From: Thiomicrorhabdus sp963677355
Lineage (GTDB): Bacteria > Pseudomonadota > Gammaproteobacteria > Thiomicrospirales > Thiomicrospiraceae
Direction: 5' to 3'
DNA: 64,000 nucleotides
Assembly (NCBI GenBank): GCA_963677355.2
Contig: CAXXXQ010000001.1
Span: 124,001-188,000 of the forward strand
Part shown: positions 1 through 9,171 of the stretch, piece by piece
Position numbering within the stretch: position 1 is the stretch's first letter
How the letters are laid out: each line of letters begins with the position of its first letter
Notes under the pieces: model-generated
Databases searched by the model: none
What the model saw: only the letters and a program-made list of their open reading frames with translations
What the model was told of the DNA's origin: nothing
Made by a program: the position numbers and the translations under genes

Positions 1-133
1 CTTCCTGACAATAAACCGTAACATCCCATCCCTTTTCAACTAAATATACTGCTAAATTTTCAGCAAACGTTTCAAAACCTCCATGAGACGCTGGCACGCC
101 CCTAATACCTGTAATTACGATCTTTTTTTCCAA
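1..133 (-). CDS. Glycosyltransferase family 4 (partial, 3' end outside the window)
   Basis: This is the N-terminal ~44 residues of a gene that runs off the left edge. The translation opens LEKKIVITGIRGVPASHGGF and continues ETFAENLAVYLVEKGWDVTVY. The I-R-G-(I/V)-P-A-x-x-G-G-F-E-T signature is typical of the N-terminal domain of GT4 rhamnosyltransferase-like enzymes with a DUF1972 domain. The likely start is TTG at 133-131, because an in-frame TGA lies just upstream; the nearby ATG at 140 opens a frame that stops after 12 codons. The start lies 3 bp beyond the stop codon of the preceding glycosyltransferase gene (stop at 137), so the two are probably translated together as the last genes of the O-antigen cluster. 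The sugar specificity cannot be read from this fragment. Confidence 0.72.
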   Translation of the reverse strand, partial: MEKKIVITGIRGVPASHGGFETFAENLAVYLVEKGWDVTVYCQE

Positions 134-136
134 AAT

Positions 137-1225
137 TCATTTCTCATTTTTATTTTGTATGACATTCAATATATTTTTCTGAAACTCTTCAACCGTAAAA
201 TCTTCAGATCTACGAAACGCAGACTTTGACATTGAGGCGTAGAGAGTCTGATTAGCGGAAAGTTCGATTAATTTATCTTGGATATTTTGCAATTCATAAC
301 AAGAAATACAATAACCATCAACACTATCAGTAATTATTTCGGCGGGCCCGCCAACAGGAGGTACTATAACAGGCTTTCCAAACGACATTGCTTCGACAAT
401 GGTCAAGCCAAAAGTCTCAATCCAACCGTCTGGTCTCGATAAATTAAGAACAACAGATGCATTCATATAGAAACGGTTAAGATTGGATTGTCTCGGATAA
501 ACTGTTAAGTTACTAGGCGATTGCACTTTCCAGCTTTCAAAAATTTCATCAACCTCTGATTTATCTGCATTCAGTACAAGAGTAAAGCTTAGATTACACA
601 AATTTTGCGATAAAGAAATAAACTCTTTAACCCCTTTATACTCTTTTAAAGAACAAACCATCAAAACATTAAAAGCTTTGCCTTCAAATGGATCTATATC
701 CTCATGCTCTAAATCAGGCTTTTCAATTGCATTGTAAATCACTAATTGTTCAGGGCTTTTAAAGCTTTCTTTTTTCTTTAAATACCTAGAAACAAAAATA
801 ACTTTATGAGCCGTATATTCAATAAAAAATCTAAGCGTTTGCTTTAAAATTTTCGGCTTGATGGATGTTTCATGTACGTGGAAAATGACCTCCTTTCCCA
901 TCAATCGCCCTGCAACTCCAGCAGAGAAAGGCATCATGGTGTTCACATAAAAAACAACATCTTGGTTAAGGTATTTAAGACAAACAAAAAAAAGATGAAT
1001 CTGACTAATTAGATAATAAATAAGTGTCATTATCTTATTTTCACTTCTTCTGTAGAACAGGTGACTAGTTCTATCTGCACACTCCGTTAAGAACCCATCT
1101 TTATGAGCACTCGTGAGAACTTCTGTCTGGATACCTTTTTCACGACAAGCCTTAATAACTTGCGATAAAACTTTTGGACTTCCGCTTCTGTCATTAAATA
1201 GATGAATGAATACTATTTTCTGCAT
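137..1225 (-). CDS. Glycosyltransferase family 4 (GT-B fold)
   Basis: A 362-residue predicted cytoplasmic glycosyltransferase that would add a sugar from a nucleotide donor to a lipid-linked O-antigen or capsule intermediate. The N-terminal part (1-180) resembles a GT4 acceptor domain, with an H-V-H-E-T segment near 117. The C-terminal part carries the donor-site signature E-A-M-S-F-G-K-P-V-I followed by G-G-P-A-E-I (about 279-298), including the E-x7-E type motif of retaining GT4 enzymes. Its start overlaps the 3' end of the upstream polymerase gene by 13 bp, pointing to translational coupling. The flanking genes are all surface-polysaccharide functions. Donor and acceptor are unknown. The base composition looks more AT-rich than the housekeeping genes further right, as is common for O-antigen loci. 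Confidence 0.85.
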   Translation of the reverse strand: MQKIVFIHLFNDRSGSPKVLSQVIKACREKGIQTEVLTSAHKDGFLTECADRTSHLFYRRSENKIMTLIYYLISQIHLFFVCLKYLNQDVVFYVNTMMPFSAGVAGRLMGKEVIFHVHETSIKPKILKQTLRFFIEYTAHKVIFVSRYLKKKESFKSPEQLVIYNAIEKPDLEHEDIDPFEGKAFNVLMVCSLKEYKGVKEFISLSQNLCNLSFTLVLNADKSEVDEIFESWKVQSPSNLTVYPRQSNLNRFYMNASVVLNLSRPDGWIETFGLTIVEAMSFGKPVIVPPVGGPAEIITDSVDGYCISCYELQNIQDKLIELSANQTLYASMSKSAFRRSEDFTVEEFQKNILNVIQNKNEK

Positions 1226-2436
1226 CTTATATCTTTCTTCATCACTAACAAAAGTAAAAACAAGATTGGCACTAAAACTCCTGACATTCCATTGAAGATA
1301 ACATGGCCGGCCATAAAAGAATGTCCCATCAGCAAAGTAAAGATCAAAGTTAAAAAGAAGTTCCGGTAAAGAATCCCTTGGTAAATCCCCTTAATAACAA
1401 AAACGATGTAAAACGCTACCATGATAGCCCCATACATAAAAAATAAATCGACTATATCTGATTCTAGAATGTCAATAGTAGAATAAAAACCATATGGATC
1501 TCTAAATGAAATATAAGCTCCAAAACCTATAAAGAGCCTTATAAGTAAGTAATTTTCAAAAGAAACAGTATCAATAGCTTCAATAAAATAGTTATCTCTG
1601 TTACTAAAAACCCAAGACAAAATCGAATCACTATTTTCTAATCTGAAAAGAATTACATCAAAAACAGTAACAAACAACTTAATTATTTCATTAAAATAAG
1701 TTCCAATAACTATTAATGCTAAAAAGAACATTGAAAGAATTAAAATTGCATTTCCTAGCAAAACTACTATGGACACAAAACCAACTAAACTTAGAAGAAG
1801 AGCAGTTTTACTTCCTATAACAATTGTGCCAAACAAAATCAACAACGATAGTTCCAGTGAATACCTTTCTCTTGTTAGATTCCAGTAATAAATTGACAAA
1901 AGTAAGCCCGCGCCCATAAAGATCCCCAAACCATTTCCAGCGGCAAAAAAACCTTTTACACCAAACGTACCTTCTCCATAAGTATGAAAACCCGAACCAG
2001 AAACAAACGAACCTACCAAAATCACTGCGGTTATCGCAACATAGTTTCTAACATGCATAAGTAATTTGATTGGAGATAATAAATGTTTTTTTATGAGCAA
2101 ATATAACGTAAAGAAAATCATTAGCAAGTAGCTGATTTTATTACCATAAATCAAGCCTATCACCACACCGTAAATATTTTGATGAACCATAAAGAAATAG
2201 AGTTCGATTAGAATTAAGTATCCAATCAAGAAACTAGCAATGTAAACAAAGCGTTTATTCTGTAACAGAATAAACAACATAATAATAAGTACAAGCAGTC
2301 TAAATACCTGAGAAGGTGAACCGGTTCCACCTTCTGAAACTAATTCACTTAAAATCAAATAACCCGAAACAGCATCAATAATAGGAGCCAAATAGAATAA
2401 GCAAAGAATAAAAAGTCTATTGAGATTTATTGTCAA
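1213..2436 (-). CDS. O-antigen polymerase-like integral membrane protein (Wzy/ligase type)
   Basis: A 407-residue, very hydrophobic protein with roughly ten membrane-spanning segments and few recognisable sequence motifs. It has a larger non-membrane loop around 280-310 (S-N-R-D-N-Y-F-I-E-A) followed by an I-G-F-G-A-Y segment. Topology, length and position inside a cluster with a flippase, glycosyltransferases and dTDP-rhamnose genes are what is expected of Wzy, which joins O-repeat units on the periplasmic side of the inner membrane. The related WaaL ligases have the same general architecture, so the choice of polymerase over ligase rests on context. It overlaps the next gene by 13 bp and follows the acyltransferase gene after a 10-bp gap. 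Confidence 0.7.
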   Translation of the reverse strand: MTINLNRLFILCLFYLAPIIDAVSGYLILSELVSEGGTGSPSQVFRLLVLIIMLFILLQNKRFVYIASFLIGYLILIELYFFMVHQNIYGVVIGLIYGNKISYLLMIFFTLYLLIKKHLLSPIKLLMHVRNYVAITAVILVGSFVSGSGFHTYGEGTFGVKGFFAAGNGLGIFMGAGLLLSIYYWNLTRERYSLELSLLILFGTIVIGSKTALLLSLVGFVSIVVLLGNAILILSMFFLALIVIGTYFNEIIKLFVTVFDVILFRLENSDSILSWVFSNRDNYFIEAIDTVSFENYLLIRLFIGFGAYISFRDPYGFYSTIDILESDIVDLFFMYGAIMVAFYIVFVIKGIYQGILYRNFFLTLIFTLLMGHSFMAGHVIFNGMSGVLVPILFLLLLVMKKDIRCRK

Positions 2437-2446
2437 ACTAGCTTCC

Positions 2447-3142
2447 TTAAAACCTATTCTTTAATATTTTTCCGGGTACGCCACCTATAACTGAATTATC
2501 AGGATATGACTTGCCATTCAATACAGCCCCGGCAGCCACAATGCATCCATCACCTAAAATAGTACCATCTAGAATAGTTACCTTCGCTCCAATCCAGCAA
2601 TCTTTGCCAATTTTAATCCCTTTGCGATTAACACCTTGTAGCCTTATTGGAACATCACCCCTATCAAAATTATGGTTTTCGCTATGAAAAGAAACAAAAT
2701 TACCAATTATTGTATCATCCCCTATCTCAATTCCTCCGGCACAGCCTAGAAAAGAGTGAGACCCTATTCCTACATTATTTCCGACCGTTAATCCTTCACC
2801 CAAAAATTTCAAGCTACCGGAACACTCTATTACTACTCTTTTCTGAATGGAGACATTACTGCCTAACAAAATCCCATTAACCGAAAGAGCATCAATATGA
2901 CAATCGTCAGAAATAGACAAATTCTTTTTATAAGAAATAATATTTGGAGCTAAGACACGACTTCTTTTACCCACAAATCCTATTTTGAAACTTTTAAAGA
3001 TTATTATGAATCTAAGATATGCAAAAAACTTACTAATGAAGAAGTTTAAAAGGTAAACACTAGATAACGATTCGTCTAATTTAAATTCTTCTTTCTTAAT
3101 TATTGAAATAATTTTGCTTAGCATTTTTATCATGACGGTCAC
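2447..3142 (-). CDS. Left-handed beta-helix (hexapeptide) acyltransferase
   Basis: A 231-residue protein. From about 70 onward it shows repeated (I/V)-G-x-x-x-x hexapeptide turns (G-S-N-V-S-I, G-N-N-V-G-I, G-D-D-T-I-I), as in WbbJ/maltose-acetyltransferase-like enzymes. The candidate catalytic histidine lies in H-S-E-N-H-N-F (about 154-160). The C-terminal block D-C-W-I-G-A-K-V-T-I-L-D-G and the ending G-V-P-G-K-I-L-K are classic for acetyl-CoA-dependent O-acetyltransferases that decorate polysaccharide precursors. The first ~60 residues are less typical and rather basic. The start codon overlaps the stop of the pyruvyl transferase gene by 4 bp. The acyl group and the sugar acceptor are not deducible. 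Confidence 0.85.
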   Translation of the reverse strand: MTVMIKMLSKIISIIKKEEFKLDESLSSVYLLNFFISKFFAYLRFIIIFKSFKIGFVGKRSRVLAPNIISYKKNLSISDDCHIDALSVNGILLGSNVSIQKRVVIECSGSLKFLGEGLTVGNNVGIGSHSFLGCAGGIEIGDDTIIGNFVSFHSENHNFDRGDVPIRLQGVNRKGIKIGKDCWIGAKVTILDGTILGDGCIVAAGAVLNGKSYPDNSVIGGVPGKILKNRF

Positions 3143-4311
3143 TGAATGGCTTTATCTAAAAACTCTTTAGAAATTTTTCTCATTTTGTTTAATTTCTGAG
3201 AAACTTTTTCAATTTCAAATGACTCATTAATTTTCAAAAGCACCTCTTTTTCATCAATGAAAGGACCACAGTAGAACTTGTCCAGACCTAAACCGTTGAG
3301 CATTTCTTCCATTCTTACGTTTTGCTTATCTTTGTATGCGTCTCGTGCAAAAGATAAAAACCTAGCTTGTAACAAAATTGAAAATACAGTTCCATGAAAT
3401 GAGTTAGTAACAGTTAATGAAGACTTCTCAATAAGACCTAGCAGCTGCCCTGGTGTAGGTGTGATTTCATTCCAACGTTGATCAAAAGGATGTGTCAGAT
3501 TGGTAGATACCGCAACTACAGACCAACCAAAACTGTCGCAAATATCATTAATACACTTATCCATCCAGTCACTTAAATGCCTATCTTTTTCTAACTTATA
3601 AACTAAAACGTAAGGAGTTTCAGGAACGACAGAGTAATCAATAATGTCAGAATAATCAGTTTTATCGAGAAGCAAAGTCGGATCTAGGACGTGAACCGCT
3701 TTTTGCTCTGTCAAAGAGTTAACAATAGCTACGCCGCTCCTTTCTCGAACAGAGACTGCATCAAACATATTAATATTTCTTGTAAAAATACTTTCTAAAT
3801 ATGGTTCTAATTTATTTTTACCAAAACTAGCGGCATACGAAACTCTTTTGATATTCTCTGGTACAAAACCTAGTAAAAATGCAGGAGAAGTAAATAGAAA
3901 ATCAGCAGCCCAGACTTGATCACTGCCACAAATAAAAATATCTGCTGAAGGTAAGTTTGACTTTAGCTTTGGATAATTGAACTGGAAAGCGGTAATGTTT
4001 AAGTTTTGGTTTCGAAATTCATCAAATATTTCATTATATTTTGCCTTTCTAGTAGCAAGTTCTGTTACAGGTTTCCCACCAAAAAGCTTGTTAAAAACTA
4101 ACTCTCTTTTATAAAAAAGCTTTTGTATGAATGCGAAAGGATGCTTCAAATAATCAACAATAGAAGCATTATCTCTTGTCATCTCATAATCCAAAATGAA
4201 AACTTCATTTCCTTTATTTTTAAGATATTTGGAAAGAGCATAAGCTTGATACATCGCTCCAAAATTATTAGAGTTTTGCAAAGTCAAAATACCAATAACC
4301 TTATGGCTCAT
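3139..4311 (-). CDS. Polysaccharide pyruvyl transferase family protein
   Basis: A 390-residue protein of the CsaB/WcaK-like family (PS_pyruv_trans), which places pyruvate ketals on sugars of surface polysaccharides. The N-terminus begins G-I-L-T-L-Q-N-S-N-N-F-G-A, the nucleotide-binding-like loop typical of this family. The middle contains I-C-G-S-D-Q-V-W (about 131-138), and the C-terminal half has T-N-S-F-H-G-T-V-F-S (about 302-311), the conserved S-F-H-G segment. The family has a GT-B-like fold and acts in the cytoplasm on nucleotide- or lipid-linked sugars. It overlaps the upstream phosphatase-superfamily gene by 11 bp. Some members carry out other transfer reactions, so the exact chemistry is inferred from family. 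Confidence 0.85.
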   Translation of the reverse strand: MSHKVIGILTLQNSNNFGAMYQAYALSKYLKNKGNEVFILDYEMTRDNASIVDYLKHPFAFIQKLFYKRELVFNKLFGGKPVTELATRKAKYNEIFDEFRNQNLNITAFQFNYPKLKSNLPSADIFICGSDQVWAADFLFTSPAFLLGFVPENIKRVSYAASFGKNKLEPYLESIFTRNINMFDAVSVRERSGVAIVNSLTEQKAVHVLDPTLLLDKTDYSDIIDYSVVPETPYVLVYKLEKDRHLSDWMDKCINDICDSFGWSVVAVSTNLTHPFDQRWNEITPTPGQLLGLIEKSSLTVTNSFHGTVFSILLQARFLSFARDAYKDKQNVRMEEMLNGLGLDKFYCGPFIDEKEVLLKINESFEIEKVSQKLNKMRKISKEFLDKAIQ

Positions 4312-5809
4312 AACTTATCACCTTTTCATCTTTTTCCTTTGCAATACCAAATTTTTTCAAAACTAGATCATAAATGGCTGTCAAATCACGTCCATTGTAT
4401 AAGCTCTTATCATCAACACCCCAATCACCACAATCCACAGCAAGAGGCTCGTGAGATTTTATAGAAATAATATCTCCTCTTAAAACAGAAGATAGACTAC
4501 TAATACCATTTGGGCGGTTAAAATCTGCAATAAACTTTTTAGATGCATTATTTGTTAAATAACCACTCGGTAAACTCACTAGAATATCAGGAAAAAAACT
4601 AAGGGAATCGTTTATATTTTCTTTTATGGAATACGCATGTAAACCATGCTTTTTGGCTTCTGGATTAGAATTGAATGATTCAATGATATCGCTCTGAATA
4701 GCTCTAAAATCCTCACTCTGTACAGGGCCACCAAAACGAATTTCATCGTTAATGAAGATTCCATGATTCCAATCATTTTTTGTATGACAAAAAGCTACTG
4801 AGTTTTTTGTATCAAAGCTTGCCACTGACTCAATAACTTTCTTAACTGAGTTCAATTTTTGTAATTTAACTTTGAGGTTAAATGGTATTATTTTTTTTAG
4901 TTTTTCAATAATAGTCTTACGATACCTACCGGTAACAAGAGGATATTGATATTGCGACTGCTGCAAGAAAATATTTAAGTTGACGGTATGAGTCCTTGCG
5001 ACCGTTCCATGATCCGACACAAAAACTAACTCTGCTTCTGGAAATGCCTCTTTAAGTTTTTGTACTTCTGAATCAAATTTTTGATAGTAATCTTTCAAGG
5101 CGTCAATTGTTCCTTGGTCTATATCTTTTTCATCATCAAGCACTTTTTTCCATTCCGGAGCCAATATTGTTTCAGCGGTAACCGAAGATGTTTTATATAC
5201 AACAAAACCAAAGTCGATTTGGTAGTTTTTGGCCAATTCAATGAAAGATAAAGTCCTTTTACTATTTTTTCTAGCCAATTCCTTAAAAATCAAGTCAGGA
5301 GTATCGAGCTTTTTTTCTACCACTAATTGCACAGTTCTTTCATCCACTATGTAATCATTTTTTTGTAAAACGGGTAATACCTCCTCAGGAAAGCACAGCT
5401 CAGGAATTGCTTGTTCAACAACCGGAGCTCCTCCGCCTCCACCTGATACAAAAAAACCATTCACTTCTGGTGCGGGAAAAACAGTAGGCAAATTCATTAC
5501 GCCCACTTTATAACCCTTTTCACTGAGCTCTTGCCATATTGGTTTAATTTTTTTATTGATTTCAGGAATATCATTAATACTAAATTTGAGGTTCCAATCG
5601 TAAGAACCATTTGTTACGGGATTGTCATACATCGCGCCAGTTATCGCCGCATGTCTACCAGTTGCAATTTCTAACCAGCCTCGACTAACTAGATCATTTT
5701 TAAGCTTTAATTGATTTCCTTTCTCAATTAAAGCTGTTGTGAAAGGTGTCCAGCCTCTCTTAAATACATCAATATGAGCTCCATCCATACCAATTAACAA
5801 TACTTTCAC
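4301..5809 (-). CDS. Alkaline-phosphatase superfamily (type I phosphodiesterase/nucleotide pyrophosphatase-like) protein
   Basis: A 502-residue protein with metal-site signatures of the alkaline phosphatase superfamily: G-M-D-G-A (Asp9) at the N-terminus and V-S-D-H-G (Asp266, His267), with a further H-G-I-F-I segment in the C-terminal half. I could not identify the nucleophilic Ser/Thr with certainty; the region around A-T-G-R-H-A-A-I-T-G (49-58) is the candidate. No signal peptide is visible, so it is probably cytoplasmic. Family members cleave or transfer phosphodiesters or phosphate, and some in polysaccharide loci add phospho-groups to glycans, but no substrate can be named. The gene begins 1 bp after the flippase stop and overlaps the pyruvyl transferase, so it is clearly part of the cluster. 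An unusual G-G-G-G-G-A-P loop lies at 123-129. Confidence 0.75.
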   Translation of the reverse strand: MKVLLIGMDGAHIDVFKRGWTPFTTALIEKGNQLKLKNDLVSRGWLEIATGRHAAITGAMYDNPVTNGSYDWNLKFSINDIPEINKKIKPIWQELSEKGYKVGVMNLPTVFPAPEVNGFFVSGGGGGAPVVEQAIPELCFPEEVLPVLQKNDYIVDERTVQLVVEKKLDTPDLIFKELARKNSKRTLSFIELAKNYQIDFGFVVYKTSSVTAETILAPEWKKVLDDEKDIDQGTIDALKDYYQKFDSEVQKLKEAFPEAELVFVSDHGTVARTHTVNLNIFLQQSQYQYPLVTGRYRKTIIEKLKKIIPFNLKVKLQKLNSVKKVIESVASFDTKNSVAFCHTKNDWNHGIFINDEIRFGGPVQSEDFRAIQSDIIESFNSNPEAKKHGLHAYSIKENINDSLSFFPDILVSLPSGYLTNNASKKFIADFNRPNGISSLSSVLRGDIISIKSHEPLAVDCGDWGVDDKSLYNGRDLTAIYDLVLKKFGIAKEKDEKVISYEP

Positions 5810-5810
5810 T

Positions 5811-7130
5811 TTAACACCTTCTATCTTTATATAGCTGAATGAAACCTATAGTTTCAATATTTAGTCGTTTCTTAACATAATGTCTCAAGATTACATTCCA
5901 CGCAAACAATGAAACTGCGGTCGCTATAGCAGCACCAAGCATCCCATAAGCGGGGATCAATATTAATGACAAAGTTATATTTACACCCAAGCTATAGAAC
6001 ATACCTTTCATAGCTTCTTTTTCATGACCCGTCATGTTTAGAAGAGCCCCAACTGAACCGAAAATGGCATTTGCTAACTGCCCTAGGGTTAATATTATTA
6101 ATGGCAAAACACCAGCAACATATTCATCTCCAAAAACTATAGTTAAGACAAACTCACCGGCAAAAATAAAGATTAACGATGGAATTGCTGCAATAGCAAA
6201 TATGGCCAAAGAACTGTATGTTACAATTTTCTGTAATTTATCCATTTCATTGTTGGCATAAAGTCTTGCAAAATGCGAGTGCAGCATTTGATTAATAGCA
6301 GACAAACCAAAAACAACTAACATCCCGAGTTGTCCAATTGCACGATACACACCAACATCTTCATTTGAATGAAAGAAACCTAAAATAATAATATCGATGT
6401 AGCTGTACATCAATTGCAGACCGCCCACAACGGATAATGGGTAGGCTGCTTGCTTCCATTTATCTAACTCTTCATTAATTGAGCATAAATTTCTTTCCGT
6501 TTTAGGGATTAAGTGCCAGACAAAAATTAAACTCAAGAGTACTGCAATAAAAATGGAAACGATATACGAGATAAGGGCTGTTGACGGATTCAAGCCATCT
6601 ATTGCATAAAAAAGAAAAACGGCTATAACAAGGGTAAGTCCCGGCCTAATGACTACATCCGGGATAATACCAAGAACCACTCGCCCTAAACCTCTAACCA
6701 AGGCATTCTGAATGAGTAGTAGAGGTATTAAAGGCACCAAGACAAAACCCATTAAAAAAAGAGAAGCCCTCTCGTTTTCAAAGAAATCAACGTAAGCATC
6801 AAAAGTAAATAACAACGCTATTAATAATCCGATTCCCAAAACATAGATTAAAAACATCTTAAGAACCCAAAACACTAACCCCTTTATAGAGAGCCAATTT
6901 TGTTTGGCATGATTTTTTGCTGTTTCTCTTACTACTAAATTAGGAAAACCTGCTTGCAATGGAATGGAAAAAAATATAATTAAAGACAAGACAAAGGAGT
7001 AAAGACCAAAACCGTCCGCCCCAAGAGTCCTAGCTAAGAATACCGATAAAAGAAAAGCTAAGCCAGTACCCACAACGCGTACGGATAGAGTACCGACCAT
7101 ACCATTTATCAACTGTTTCTTTAAATTCAT
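5811..7130 (-). CDS. Wzx-like polysaccharide flippase
   Basis: A 439-residue integral membrane protein of the MOP superfamily (Polysacc_synt). The first helix is followed by the typical F-L-A-R-T-L-G-A-D-G-F-G-L-Y-S sequence (about 31-45), a near-universal mark of Wzx/RfbX O-unit flippases, and about 12 hydrophobic segments follow to a basic C-terminus (H-Y-V-K-K-R-L). The family moves undecaprenyl-linked oligosaccharides from the cytoplasmic to the periplasmic face of the inner membrane. Together with the Wzy-like protein at 1213-2436 it suggests a Wzx/Wzy-dependent O-antigen or exopolysaccharide pathway. The 47-bp gap to rfbB could hold a weak internal promoter, but none is obvious. Confidence 0.88.
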   Translation of the reverse strand: MNLKKQLINGMVGTLSVRVVGTGLAFLLSVFLARTLGADGFGLYSFVLSLIIFFSIPLQAGFPNLVVRETAKNHAKQNWLSIKGLVFWVLKMFLIYVLGIGLLIALLFTFDAYVDFFENERASLFLMGFVLVPLIPLLLIQNALVRGLGRVVLGIIPDVVIRPGLTLVIAVFLFYAIDGLNPSTALISYIVSIFIAVLLSLIFVWHLIPKTERNLCSINEELDKWKQAAYPLSVVGGLQLMYSYIDIIILGFFHSNEDVGVYRAIGQLGMLVVFGLSAINQMLHSHFARLYANNEMDKLQKIVTYSSLAIFAIAAIPSLIFIFAGEFVLTIVFGDEYVAGVLPLIILTLGQLANAIFGSVGALLNMTGHEKEAMKGMFYSLGVNITLSLILIPAYGMLGAAIATAVSLFAWNVILRHYVKKRLNIETIGFIQLYKDRRC

Positions 7131-7177
7131 ATAATTATCAAAATTATAGTGTGTCCAACTCTCTAAGCGCTGTATAT

Positions 7178-8266
7178 TTAAATACCTAGACGCTCACGTT
7201 GATAACTACCATCTTGCACATGCTGACACCATTCTTGATTATCTAAATACCATTGCACGGTTTTGCGAATACCCGATTCAAAGGTTTCTTGCGGTGTCCA
7301 ACCTAATTCTTTTTGAATCTTGCTTGCATCAATGGCATAGCGCATATCGTGCCCAGGACGGTCTGCTACATAAGTAATTTGTTGTTCATATTGAGTAGCT
7401 TTAGGTACAAGCTTGTCTAATATAGAACAGATGGTTTTCACCACCTCGATATTTTGTTTTTCATTATGGCCACCGATGTTATAGGTTTCACCAACCTTCC
7501 CCTCGGTTGCCACTTTAATTAAGGCTCTGGCATGGTCTTCCACATACAACCAGTCGCGAATTTGGTTACCTTTACCATAGACAGGTAGCTCCTTTCCATC
7601 CAGTGCATTTAAAATCACCAGCGGAATCAATTTTTCTGGAAAATGGAACGGGCCGTAGTTATTGGAGCAATTTGTTACAAGCGTTGGCAAACCAAACGTT
7701 CTTTGCCATGCTCTCACCAAGTGGTCACTTCCTGCCTTAGATGCGGAATAAGGAGAGCTTGGAGCATAGGCCGTCATCTCGGTAAAAAGAGGTAAACTAT
7801 CTGTTTGCAGATCTTTAACTTCATCAGGATGCGGCAAATCCCCATAAACTTCATCTGTCGAAATGTGATGAAAACGGAAATCTGTTTTTTTATCACCTTC
7901 TAATTGCGACCAATAGGTTCGTGCCTGTTCTAAAAGTGTATAAGTACCAACAATATTTGTTTGAATAAACTCACCTGGCCCATCAATAGAACGATCAACA
8001 TGAGACTCTGCAGCCAAGTGCATCACAATATCCGGTTGATAAAAGTTAAATACTCGCTTGATTTCCAGCCCATCACAAATATCAATCTGTTCAAAAGCAT
8101 AACGTTCAGATAGATCGACCTCTTTTAACGATTCTAGATTACCGGCATAGGTGAGCTTATCGACATTTACCACTTTATGTTGGGTGTTATTGATTAACTC
8201 TCTCACCACGGCAGAGCCAATAAAACCGGCACCACCAGTGACTAGAATTGTTTTTGAACTCATCAA
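7178..8266 (-). CDS. rfbB: dTDP-glucose 4,6-dehydratase
   Basis: A 362-residue extended short-chain dehydrogenase that converts dTDP-D-glucose to dTDP-4-keto-6-deoxyglucose, the second step of dTDP-L-rhamnose synthesis in the cytoplasm. The NAD-binding loop G-G-A-G-F-I-G-S (11-18) is intact, S-T-D-E-V-Y-G (136-142) carries the catalytic Thr-Asp-Glu, and Y173-S-A-S-K177 is the catalytic Tyr/Lys pair. The length matches RfbB/RmlB. Its ATG overlaps the rfbD stop by 4 bp, so the two are translationally coupled. Gene order is rfbA-rfbC-rfbD-rfbB, the last position being unlike the rfbBDAC order of enteric bacteria. Confidence 0.96.
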   Translation of the reverse strand: MMSSKTILVTGGAGFIGSAVVRELINNTQHKVVNVDKLTYAGNLESLKEVDLSERYAFEQIDICDGLEIKRVFNFYQPDIVMHLAAESHVDRSIDGPGEFIQTNIVGTYTLLEQARTYWSQLEGDKKTDFRFHHISTDEVYGDLPHPDEVKDLQTDSLPLFTEMTAYAPSSPYSASKAGSDHLVRAWQRTFGLPTLVTNCSNNYGPFHFPEKLIPLVILNALDGKELPVYGKGNQIRDWLYVEDHARALIKVATEGKVGETYNIGGHNEKQNIEVVKTICSILDKLVPKATQYEQQITYVADRPGHDMRYAIDASKIQKELGWTPQETFESGIRKTVQWYLDNQEWCQHVQDGSYQRERLGI

Positions 8267-9171
8267 CGTTCTTCCTGTATTTTATTTAAACATGATTTTA
8301 AAGAGTCTTTCCAATAGGGAATGGCAAGGCTGAACGTCTGCTTAATTTTATGTTTATTCATCACACTATAATGCGGGCGCTTAGCAGGTGTTGGGTAATC
8401 CTTAGTTTCAATAGCATTGACAGAACATTCAATCTGACTCACCTCAAAAATCGCTTTAGCAAAGTCATACCAACTACAGGCACCTTCATTTGAAAAATGA
8501 AAAATCTTATCGTCTACTGATGTTCTTTTTAGTTTTTCATTTGCTTGTTCACTGGAAAGAATATCGAGTATAGCTTCAGCTAAATCCATCGCATAGGTCG
8601 GAGTGCCAACTTGATCAAAAATCACCCCTAACTCACTACGTTCTTGACCTAAGCGCAACATCGTTTTAACGAAATTACTGCCAAACTCGGAATACACCCA
8701 ACTGGTACGGATAATGCAGCCCTTGGGATTAACTTTCAAAAAGGCCTGTTCACCTTTAAGCTTGGTGTTTCCATAAACACTTTGAGGATCGGTTGAATCG
8801 GATTCAACGTAGGGCTTGTAGTTTTGACCATTAAAAACATAATCCGTACTGATGAGAATGAGTTGGCTATTTTGTTGTTTAGCAATCTCTGCCAGTTTTT
8901 TAACGGCGAGATGGTTGACTTGATCGGCAAGCGCCTGTTCGAATTCAGCCTGATCGACTGCAGTATATGCGCCACAGTTAATAATGACATCATATTGCTT
9001 ATCTTGAAAAAATTGCTCGATAGATTCGTTACTGGCTAAATCTAATTGGTTTCGCCCGACAAAAATAAACTGGAAGTTTAAATCTCCCGTTGATACCTTT
9101 TGTTTAACAAGAGCTTGTAGGCTTCGACCAAGCTGCCCATCCATACCTGTAACGAGAACAGACTTACTCAT
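8263..9171 (-). CDS. rfbD: dTDP-4-dehydrorhamnose reductase
   Basis: A 302-residue NAD(P)H-dependent reductase for the last step of dTDP-L-rhamnose formation. It has the Rossmann loop T-G-M-D-G-Q-L-G-R-S (8-17), the I-N-C-G-A-Y-T-A-V-D block (about 64-73) typical of RmlD, the S-T-D-Y-V-F-N-G motif (about 108-115) with its catalytic residues, and Y132-G-N-T-K136 as the Tyr/Lys pair. The motif I-R-T-S-W-V-Y (about 154-160) is also conserved. The start overlaps the end of rfbC by 8 bp and the end overlaps rfbB by 4 bp. I see no anomalies. Confidence 0.95.
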   Translation of the reverse strand: MSKSVLVTGMDGQLGRSLQALVKQKVSTGDLNFQFIFVGRNQLDLASNESIEQFFQDKQYDVIINCGAYTAVDQAEFEQALADQVNHLAVKKLAEIAKQQNSQLILISTDYVFNGQNYKPYVESDSTDPQSVYGNTKLKGEQAFLKVNPKGCIIRTSWVYSEFGSNFVKTMLRLGQERSELGVIFDQVGTPTYAMDLAEAILDILSSEQANEKLKRTSVDDKIFHFSNEGACSWYDFAKAIFEVSQIECSVNAIETKDYPTPAKRPHYSVMNKHKIKQTFSLAIPYWKDSLKSCLNKIQEER

